Below, piece after piece: positions 57,990-64,000 of a DNA stretch of 64,000 bases (position 1 is its first letter; the number at the start of each line of letters is the position of its first letter). The notes below the pieces were generated by a model that worked only from the letters and a program-made list of their open reading frames with translations, was not told the DNA's origin and made no database searches. The position numbers and the translations under genes are program-made. This stretch comes from Anaerolineales bacterium UBA2181 (GTDB lineage: Bacteria > Chloroflexota > Anaerolineae > Promineifilales > UBA4811): the NCBI GenBank assembly GCA_002328075.1, contig DCVT01000019.1, positions 1 to 64,000 on the forward strand, read 5' to 3'.

Positions 57990-59105
57990 ATGGCCTTCGA
58001 ATATGAGTTGGTCGCCACGGATGCAGCCACCGGTGCCCGCGCAGGCCTCTTGCATACACCCCATGGCGTCCTGGAGACCCCGCTTTTTGCGCCGGTGGGC
58101 ACCGGGGGCACGGTCAAGGCCTTGAGTCCGCGTAACCTGGTGGAGCTGGGCGCCTCGCTGGTCCTGGCAAACACCTATCACCTGCACCTCCGGCCGGGCG
58201 ACGAGCTCATCCGTGACCTGGGCGGTTTGCACGAGTTCATGGGGTGGAGCCGGCCGATGCTGACCGACAGCGGAGGCTATCAAGTGTTCAGCCTGGGGCA
58301 GAGCCGAAAGGTGGACGCGGACGGAGTGACCTTTCGCAGTCACATCGATGGGAGCCTCCTGCGCTTCACGCCCGAATCGGTTATGGCCATCCAAGAGAAC
58401 CTGGGCGCCGATATTGTAATGTGCTTTGACGAGTGTCCGGAGCCGCACGATCGGGGGTACAACGTCCAGGCCCTGGCACGCACCCAAGCGTGGGCGGTGA
58501 GGTGCCAGCAAGCCCAGAAGCGGGCGGATCAGGCGCTGTTTGGCATCGTGCAGGGTGGGGTGTTCGAGGACCTGCGGCAGGAGGCGGCCCGCTTTCTGGT
58601 GGGTCTGGATTTTCCGGGCTATGCAATAGGTGGGCTCTCGGTGGGAGAAGGCAAGGAGGAGACGCACCGGGTTCTCGAGTCGGTGGTTCCTCTGCTGCCA
58701 CCAGAGCGCCCTCGCTACTTGATGGGCGTGGGCGCTCCAGAGGACCTGGTCAACGGCGTGCTGCGGGGGATAGACCTGTTTGATTGCGTTCTTCCCACCA
58801 GGTTGGGCCGGAACGGGTCGGCGCTGGTGCGCGGCGGGCGCATCAACCTGCGAAACGCCCAGTACGCCCGTGACCCCGCGCCGCTGGTCGCGGGTTGCGC
58901 GTGTTACACCTGTAGCACATTCAGCCGGGCGTATCTGCGCCACCTGACGCTCTCGGATGAGATCCTGGGGCACCATCTTCTGTCTTTGCACAACGTGTAC
59001 TATCTGGTGAACCTGATGCGAGAGCTGCGGCAGGCGATCCTGTGCGGCAGCATGGCCGGTCACGCAGCAGCGTTTTTGGATATGGATAGATCGGGGCAGT
59101 CATGA
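57990..59105 (+). CDS. tgt: tRNA-guanine transglycosylase
   Basis: A 371-aa enzyme that exchanges guanine 34 for preQ1 in GUN-anticodon tRNAs (queuosine pathway). Catalytic aspartates are in MLTDSGGYQVFSL and DLFDCVLPTRLGRNG, the substrate pocket in GIVQGGVFEDLR and IGGLSVGEG, and the zinc site CACYTCSTF ... H near the C-terminus. Length is typical (about 375 aa). It overlaps uppP by ATGA and heads a four-gene operon. No other queuosine gene is in the window. Confidence 0.95.
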   Translation: MAFEYELVATDAATGARAGLLHTPHGVLETPLFAPVGTGGTVKALSPRNLVELGASLVLANTYHLHLRPGDELIRDLGGLHEFMGWSRPMLTDSGGYQVFSLGQSRKVDADGVTFRSHIDGSLLRFTPESVMAIQENLGADIVMCFDECPEPHDRGYNVQALARTQAWAVRCQQAQKRADQALFGIVQGGVFEDLRQEAARFLVGLDFPGYAIGGLSVGEGKEETHRVLESVVPLLPPERPRYLMGVGAPEDLVNGVLRGIDLFDCVLPTRLGRNGSALVRGGRINLRNAQYARDPAPLVAGCACYTCSTFSRAYLRHLTLSDEILGHHLLSLHNVYYLVNLMRELRQAILCGSMAGHAAAFLDMDRSGQS

Positions 59106-59926
59106 CGGTGTGGCAGGCGCTATTCCTGGGGATTGTGCAGGGGGCGACCGAGTTTCTCCCGGTTTCCAGTTCTGGTCACCTTGTCCTGCTACCATGGTTA
59201 CTCGGCTGGAGCCAGGCGGGCGATGGGAACCTGGCCTTTGACGCCCTGGTGCACTGGGGAACCCTATTATCGGTGCTGATCTATTTCCGGGACGACATAC
59301 GCCGAATCGTGTTGGCGTGGTGGGGCGATCTCCGCCGGCGACGGGTGGCTACGTCTCCCGAGTCCAAGTTGGGCTGGTTGCTGGTGGTGGGCAGCGTTCC
59401 GGCGGCGCTGGCGGGGCTGCTGTTGGAGGATTGGTTTGAGAGTCTGTTCGCCAATCCGCCGGCAGCAGGTCTGGCGTTGCTGGTGACGGCGTCAATCCTG
59501 GTGGTCGCCGAACGGGTGGGCAGCCGGAGCAAGGGAATCGGGGATGCAGGGTGGCGTGACGCCGTCTGCATCGGGCTGGCACAGGCGGTGGCGATCGTTC
59601 CTGGCATCTCGCGGTCGGGTGCGACGATGTCGGCCGGTCTGTTGACTGGCATGCAGCGGGACGAGGCAGCGCGCTTTAGTTTTCTGTTGAGCGTGCCGGT
59701 GATCGCCGGAGCCGGGGCAATCCAACTGGTCCGGGTGATCCTGGAGGGCGGGCTGTCCGGGCAGGTGGGCGGGCTGTTGGCCGGTTTCTTCGGTGCCGGC
59801 GTGGTGGGATATGCCGCCATTCACGCGCTGTTGGCCTTTGTCCGGCGGCGGCCGCTGTATCTCTTTGCCGGGTACTGCGCGCTGCTGGGACTGTTTTCGG
59901 TGGGGTGGTATGCACTGGTTCGGTGA
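59102..59926 (+). CDS. uppP: Undecaprenyl-diphosphatase
   Basis: A 274-aa integral membrane enzyme (BacA/UppP) that dephosphorylates undecaprenyl pyrophosphate for recycling of the cell-wall carrier. Both signature regions are intact: GATEFLPVSSSGHLVLLPWL near residues 14-33 and VPGISRSGATMSAGLLTG near 165-182. About eight hydrophobic helices. It starts within the tgt stop (ATGA) and overlaps the next gene by 17 nt. Confidence 0.95.
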   Translation: MTVWQALFLGIVQGATEFLPVSSSGHLVLLPWLLGWSQAGDGNLAFDALVHWGTLLSVLIYFRDDIRRIVLAWWGDLRRRRVATSPESKLGWLLVVGSVPAALAGLLLEDWFESLFANPPAAGLALLVTASILVVAERVGSRSKGIGDAGWRDAVCIGLAQAVAIVPGISRSGATMSAGLLTGMQRDEAARFSFLLSVPVIAGAGAIQLVRVILEGGLSGQVGGLLAGFFGAGVVGYAAIHALLAFVRRRPLYLFAGYCALLGLFSVGWYALVR

Positions 59927-60803
59927 CCGGCGACGGCTCGGGAGGATCGTTCGACCGGCCGGGGCGGTGGTTCTAGTCTGCCTGGTCGGTTGGCTCGTGT
60001 TGGCGGGCTGCAGTCAGCCTATCGCGACCCCGATCCCTACGGTTGCTCCACCCACGCCGGCGGAAGTGATCATCATCGGATATTCGGACTCGGTGCAGCC
60101 GCTGATGGACCTGGCCTTTCCCGTGTTTTCGGCTCAGGCGGCGGCGCCTGAGCTGGTGGTGGAGCTGGGGAACGCAGTGACGGTGTGGGATGGGTTGGTC
60201 AGCGGCCGCCTGGATGGCGTTGTGCTCTTGGACCGGCCGGACGGACAACGCTGTGGTTCCAACACGGGCGCCGAAGATGGGTATTGGTCGACGGTGGTCG
60301 CGTTGGACGGCCTGGCCATGGTGGTGCATTCGGATAATCGCGTGAATGGGCTGGCGTTGACAGAGACCCGGTCGCTGTTCCGTGGACAGACCACATCCTG
60401 GCGTTCTCTGGGCGGCACCGACATGGTGGTGGAGGTGGTGACCCGCGAGACAGGATCGGATGCGGGGCGCCTGTTTGATCAGTTGGTGATGAGAGAGCAC
60501 CGGACCACGCTGACGGCGGTGGTCGTGCCCGGTTCCGAGGCGGCGATCGAGTACGTGCGGTTGCACCCGGCGGCGATTGGCTATGTAGGCGCTGCATTCA
60601 CGGATGCCGGCGTCCGGACGGTGGCAGTCGAGGGGGTCCTGCCGTCGCCGGCCACCATCGGCGATGGCACGTACCCGCTGACCGGGCCGGTCTGCTTTGT
60701 CTCACGCATGGAGCCCGAGGGCGGTTTGCGGCAGGTGGTAAGCTGGCTCCTCAATCGAGAAGGCCAGTCTGTCATTGGCCAGCGATACGGGAGGGTCAGA
60801 TGA
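59910..60803 (+). CDS. PstS-like substrate-binding lipoprotein
   Basis: A 297-aa protein with an N-terminal lipoprotein signal (RPAGAVVLVCLVGWLVLAGCSQ, lipobox cysteine about residue 32), a short Thr/Pro linker and a periplasmic-binding fold of the PstS kind: GYSDSVQPLMDLAFPVFS, LALTETRSLFRGQTTSWRSL, ETGSDAGRLFDQLV and AAIEYVRLHPAAIGYVG. PstS binds phosphate; no pst transporter genes are here, so the ligand is uncertain. ATG 59910 lies inside the uppP 3' end. It overlaps the following gene by ATGA. Confidence 0.75.
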   Translation: MHWFGDRRRLGRIVRPAGAVVLVCLVGWLVLAGCSQPIATPIPTVAPPTPAEVIIIGYSDSVQPLMDLAFPVFSAQAAAPELVVELGNAVTVWDGLVSGRLDGVVLLDRPDGQRCGSNTGAEDGYWSTVVALDGLAMVVHSDNRVNGLALTETRSLFRGQTTSWRSLGGTDMVVEVVTRETGSDAGRLFDQLVMREHRTTLTAVVVPGSEAAIEYVRLHPAAIGYVGAAFTDAGVRTVAVEGVLPSPATIGDGTYPLTGPVCFVSRMEPEGGLRQVVSWLLNREGQSVIGQRYGRVR

Positions 60804-62737
60804 GGTGGGCCAGAGGGATTCCGTGGCACCTGGTGGAACCGGCCGTGGTTTCCCTGTTCTGGCTTCAGGCAATGCGCGTGCTGTTTTCTGCCCTCTTTGG
60901 GATAGTCTATGACGCCGTGTTTTCTGCCGAGCTGCCGATGGCGGTGGTGGGAGGTGTGTTCGTGGCGCTGTTGGCAGCGTTGGCAGCGCCCGCTGCACTC
61001 GATCTTGGCCGGGCAAAGCCAGGTGGACCGGATGCCGATCCCGGCCGGGTGTTTTTTGTGACCGCGTCGTTGGCGGGCATAGTTCGCGTCTCGCTCACGG
61101 TCAATGACCCGCAGGTCCGCCTGGCGGGATCCATTTTGCTGGTGGCTGTCTGCAATCTCTACCTGGCTCACCAGTGGCGTTCGCGCCCCGGCGCTTTTGC
61201 GACCATCTGGGTGCTGGGGCTGGCAGCGGACCAGGTCTGGCGGGTCCTTGGTTACACCTGGGACATCACGCTGCAGCCGCGTTTCCTGCTGTTTCAGATC
61301 GCCATCGGACTCGGCTTGATCGCGGTCGCACGGCGGAATCACACCGAGGCGGCATTCGAGGACGATCCCGGCTACATGCCAGCGCTATCGATTGGTGGCG
61401 GCCTGGCGCTGGCCGCCTGGCTTTTTCTGCAGACCAGCGGGTTGGCGCAGGCTAACGTGATCGCGCGGTGGACCGGCGCAAACTATGACCTGGTGGCCCC
61501 GCTGCTTTTTCTGGTGACCATCACGCCGCTTTTCACCGTGAGGTCGAACGACCCGGGGCTCTTAAGCGGGCGGCTGCTGGCCCTGGTGTCCAGTTGGGGC
61601 ATCCTGGTACGCGGCGCGCTGCTCATGGGTGTGATTCTGCTAGGGTTGGTGGCGGGACGCCTGGTGGCGGGGTTAGTTGGATTGGCGGCGTTGCTGCTGG
61701 TGCAACTCGTTCTGGTTGGATCGCTGCCGCTGATCCTGGCGCCGGCTGCCAACCGATGCAATGGGCGGTCGGGCACCGGGGTTGCAGTGGCCATGCTGGT
61801 TTTTCTGATGTTTCAATTGGCGTTTGCTTTTGCGTTCACCTACCCATACACGGTGCCCGAGTTCCGAAATGCCGGGTTGCCCATCTTTGTGGTGGCCGGC
61901 GCGATATACGGGCTGCGGGTAGGGCTCCGCGCGCCGGAACGGAGGCGATCCCAGCCGATTCCGGCCAACAATACCCTGGTGGTCGGGCTGTCGGTGGTCT
62001 TTTTGTTGGTGCTGTTGTGGTCGGATGCCGGAGAGGTCGCGTTGATCGAGCCCGGCGAGACCATACACGTGGCCACCTACAACATACACTATGGTTACGA
62101 CAGCGATTGGCGGCATACCCTCGAGCAACAGGCGCAGACCATCCAGGCGGGCAACGTGGACATTGTGCTGTTGCAGGAGGTGGACGCCGGCCGGATGACC
62201 AGTTACGGCGTCGACAATGCCTATTGGTTAGGCCGGCGACTGCGAATGACGGCCGTATTTGGACCGGCGATCGAGGGCCTTTCGGGAGTGGCGATACTCA
62301 CGCGTCTACCGGTTATGGAGGCCGCCTGGGCACTGCTTCCCTCGCGGTTGGAGCAGACCGCGCTGGTGAGAGTTACCATTGCCTGGGATGAGGATCACCT
62401 GGAGGCTCACGGCGTCTGGCTGGGTCTGGAGGAGCGGGAGCGGTTGACGCAACTGGAAGCTGCCCTGGCGGCCATCGGCGACGCCGAAGTGGCTGTTCTG
62501 GGTGGCGACCTTAACAGCCTGCCGGATTCGGCGCTATATGAAAGGATGGCCTCGGCCGGCTTTGTGGAGCCGTTTGTCGATTCTGGTCGGGAAGGGTACA
62601 CCGATCCGGCGGTGGCACCCGCCAAGCGCATAGATTACGTGTGGGCGCGGGGGTTGGTGCCAATAGATGGCTGGGTCTCTGCCTCCACCGCCTCTGATCA
62701 CCGGATGGTGGTGGTTCGGCTATCCAAACCGGATTGA
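60800..62737 (+). CDS. Multi-spanning membrane protein with EEP-phosphatase domain
   Basis: A 645-aa protein. Residues 1-~410 contain around ten to eleven hydrophobic helices; residues ~420-645 are an endonuclease/exonuclease/phosphatase (EEP) domain with HVATYNIHYG, IVLLQEVDAG, VLGGDLNSLPDS, IDYVWARG and STASDHRMVVV, the complete metal and His/Asp set. The layout (polytopic N-terminus plus extracytoplasmic EEP) resembles eukaryotic CWH43/PGAP2IP, which acts on lipids. A lipid or phosphodiester substrate outside the membrane is an inference. It starts at ATGA in the PstS-like gene and ends the tgt operon. Confidence 0.8.
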   Translation: MRWARGIPWHLVEPAVVSLFWLQAMRVLFSALFGIVYDAVFSAELPMAVVGGVFVALLAALAAPAALDLGRAKPGGPDADPGRVFFVTASLAGIVRVSLTVNDPQVRLAGSILLVAVCNLYLAHQWRSRPGAFATIWVLGLAADQVWRVLGYTWDITLQPRFLLFQIAIGLGLIAVARRNHTEAAFEDDPGYMPALSIGGGLALAAWLFLQTSGLAQANVIARWTGANYDLVAPLLFLVTITPLFTVRSNDPGLLSGRLLALVSSWGILVRGALLMGVILLGLVAGRLVAGLVGLAALLLVQLVLVGSLPLILAPAANRCNGRSGTGVAVAMLVFLMFQLAFAFAFTYPYTVPEFRNAGLPIFVVAGAIYGLRVGLRAPERRRSQPIPANNTLVVGLSVVFLLVLLWSDAGEVALIEPGETIHVATYNIHYGYDSDWRHTLEQQAQTIQAGNVDIVLLQEVDAGRMTSYGVDNAYWLGRRLRMTAVFGPAIEGLSGVAILTRLPVMEAAWALLPSRLEQTALVRVTIAWDEDHLEAHGVWLGLEERERLTQLEAALAAIGDAEVAVLGGDLNSLPDSALYERMASAGFVEPFVDSGREGYTDPAVAPAKRIDYVWARGLVPIDGWVSASTASDHRMVVVRLSKPD

Positions 62738-62741
62738 TGCC

Positions 62742-63368
62742 TTAGCGCAGGAAGGGGTTGTAGCGGCGCTCGTCGCCGACGGTGGTGCTGGGTCCGTGAC
62801 CGGGGTAGAGCGTCGTTTCGTCCGGCAGTAAAAGCAGCCGGTCGCGAATGCTGCGCATGAGCTGCGGGTAGTTGCCGCCCGGCAGGTCGGTCCGGCCGAT
62901 TCCGCCACTAAAAAGAACATCGCCGTCAAAAGCGGATTGGCTTTCCGCGTGGTAAAAGGAGACGTGGCCCGGGGCATGCCCAGGCGTGTCCAGGACCTGA
63001 ATCTGCAGCGTGCCAATGGTGACCGTCTGGCCATCAGCCAGATACGCGTCCGGTTCGGGCGCAGCCGGCAGCTTGAGCCCCCACCATTCGGCTTCCAGGT
63101 GTGCCCTCGCCAGCGAGGGTGCCGCATCCGGATGGACCAGCAACTGGGCGGCGGACAAGGCGCTTAGCTCTGCGGCGCCACCCACATGGTCAAAATGGGC
63201 ATGCGTCAGCAGCATGTGCGTCAGGGTGAGTCCGGCATCCTGCGCTGCCTGAAAGATGTCCGCGCCTGACCAGCCAGGGTCAATGGCGGCCGCTTGGCCG
63301 GTTGCGGGGCATCCGATCAAGTAGCAATTGGTCTGCAACGGTCCGACGGGGAGGGTGAGGATCCGCAA
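62742..63368 (-). CDS. Metallo-beta-lactamase-fold hydrolase (glyoxalase II-like)
   Basis: A 208-aa protein with the zinc motif LLTHAHFDHVGG (HxHxDH) near residues 54-65, TPGHAPGHVSFY, DVLFSGGIGRTDLPGGN and LYPGHGPSTTVGDE. It belongs to the short glyoxalase II-like family that hydrolyses thioesters such as S-lactoylglutathione analogues or acts as a general hydrolase. It converges on the EEP gene with 4 nt between and is the second gene after the unknown 185-aa protein (5-nt gap). Confidence 0.9.
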   Translation of the reverse strand: MRILTLPVGPLQTNCYLIGCPATGQAAAIDPGWSGADIFQAAQDAGLTLTHMLLTHAHFDHVGGAAELSALSAAQLLVHPDAAPSLARAHLEAEWWGLKLPAAPEPDAYLADGQTVTIGTLQIQVLDTPGHAPGHVSFYHAESQSAFDGDVLFSGGIGRTDLPGGNYPQLMRSIRDRLLLLPDETTLYPGHGPSTTVGDERRYNPFLR

Positions 63369-63373
63369 CGGAC

Positions 63374-63931
63374 TCAGACCTCCTGCCGAATGGCATCCGC
63401 CACCACCGTTGGCGTAAGGAGCACATCGTCCGAGTCAATCCGCCGGCAAGCCTGTAGTACGCGCCGCAGCGTGGCGTCGCGCCGGTCGCTGTGACGGTGG
63501 ACGGCGTCTACAAACTGCCGTCCGGACATGCGCTGCGGGTTCAGCCCTTCCCCTTCGGCGCGGTTCCAATTGGATTCCAGCAATTCATCGAGCTGTTGTG
63601 CGATGCTGCGGCGTGCGGGACGGGCGGTTTCCTCCTCGGCGATCTCGGCCCGCGTAGTCTTGGGGTCCGACGGCTCGGCTGCGTCCGCGCCGATCGTGCG
63701 GGCCGGACCGGAGCGCCTGGTCTCACGGCGATGGTTCTTGGCCAGTTCGCTTTTCACGGCGATGGTCACCTTGTCGATGTCGAGGGCTCGGGGGTTGACC
63801 TTTCTCAGTGCCCCAAGCAACACGTCATCGGAAACGTCTTCATCAATTTTTCGGCGGATGCTGCGGGAAAACTCTGAGGCCATTTTTTCCGTGCTTCGCA
63901 GGATCTTGGCGATTTCCTGTGTGGTCTCCAT
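63374..63931 (-). CDS. Unknown helical protein with charged linker
   Basis: A 185-aa protein. Residues 1-~68 are helical (EIAKILRSTEKMASEFSRSI ... DDVLLGALRKVNPRALDIDK), residues ~69-110 are a charged, likely disordered linker, and residues ~110-185 form a second helical part (RSIAQQLDELLESNWNR, SGRQFVDAVHRHSDRRDATL). No family is recognised. No ribosome binding site precedes ATG 63931; a promoter ends 8 nt before it. Co-transcription with the hydrolase gene is likely. Confidence 0.6.
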   Translation of the reverse strand: METTQEIAKILRSTEKMASEFSRSIRRKIDEDVSDDVLLGALRKVNPRALDIDKVTIAVKSELAKNHRRETRRSGPARTIGADAAEPSDPKTTRAEIAEEETARPARRSIAQQLDELLESNWNRAEGEGLNPQRMSGRQFVDAVHRHSDRRDATLRRVLQACRRIDSDDVLLTPTVVADAIRQEV

Positions 63932-63939
63932 GGTGCTGG

Positions 63940-63967
63940 ATTGTAACAGGTCGGCGGGCGTTGTAAA
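63940..63967 (-). promoter_or_regulatory. Promoter of the last operon, probably leaderless
   Basis: Reverse strand: TTTACA at 63962-63967, 16-nt spacer, TACAAT at 63940-63945, with 8 nt between the -10 box and ATG 63931. Confidence 0.6.
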
Positions 63968-64000
63968 GCCTGGATTGCATAACCCAACCCGAATGTTATA

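Noticed and set aside
1..64000. tRNA, rRNA or other structural RNA genes
   Set aside because: No segment with tRNA or rRNA signatures was noticed on reading; a covariance-model search was not possible.

Overview
The window is a dense, GC-rich bacterial chromosome segment with about 52 protein genes, two broken genes, one probable insertion-sequence remnant and no RNA genes that I can see. Gene content points to an anaerobe with a peptidoglycan cell wall: CooT and MinD/NifX-type Fe-S proteins, a corrinoid protein with four MttB-family methyltransferases, a split glycine decarboxylase, methylaspartate ammonia-lyase, a CpXC-domain protein and many Ser/Thr kinase/FHA proteins. A member of the Chloroflexota (Anaerolineae-like) fits best. 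That is an inference from gene families, not a phylogenetic result.

Region 1 (1-6060, + strand). An IS-like remnant is followed by a PadR-type regulator with a consensus promoter. Then comes a tightly packed set: 57-aa two-cluster ferredoxin, two NifX/NafY-like proteins, a Gly-rich zinc-ribbon peptide, a frameshifted NifX-like remnant, two MinD-type ATPases each with an inserted 2x[4Fe-4S] domain, a DUF59 protein, a CooT-like nickel protein and a small helical protein. It resembles the ORP (orange protein) gene set of sulfate reducers, with nickel-related additions. Region 2 (6480-11659, + strand) has two tandem 584-aa proteins of unusual design (HAD phosphatase + HerA/DUF87-like ATPase + DUF5752-like C-terminus), a gene cut by an in-frame TGA, a block of ~39-bp hairpin repeats, a 24-bp-arm perfect palindrome and an HNH endonuclease.

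Region 3 (11675-34335, all - strand) is a 23-kb catabolic island. It holds four MttB-family methyltransferases, one cognate corrinoid protein, a methylaspartate ammonia-lyase, a polyferredoxin-like Fe-S protein, an Asp/Glu-racemase-family protein, a Cys/Met-type PLP lyase, a DAP-decarboxylase homologue, a CBS-ACT protein, a complete Dpp/Opp-type ABC importer with fused ATPases, and an IclR regulator whose own promoter carries two 17-bp palindromes exactly 20 bp apart. I read it as uptake and demethylation of an N-methylated amino-acid-like compound. The substrate, the methyl acceptor enzyme and the corrinoid activator are not identifiable here.

Region 4 (34479-51761) is signalling: a Ser/Thr kinase with a PQQ beta-propeller, PP2C phosphatase, J-like/VWA protein, FHA protein, small protein and OmpR-type regulator form one - strand operon with a good promoter. 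Further on are hemW, a Nudix hydrolase, an acyl-CoA dehydrogenase, a GAF-PAS histidine kinase, a CpXC protein, an FHA-winged-helix protein and a second Ser/Thr kinase whose start codons are 14 bp apart head to head, and a secreted GH3 glycosidase.

Region 5 (51989-63931) is housekeeping: gcvH-gcvPA-gcvPB without gcvT, a murF-alr fusion, tgt-uppP-PstS-like lipoprotein-membrane EEP protein, and a metallo-beta-lactamase-fold hydrolase with an unknown protein. At four genes (hemW, murF-alr, tgt and the last unknown gene) a good -10 box lies only 6-8 nt before the ATG with no Shine-Dalgarno, which predicts leaderless mRNAs.
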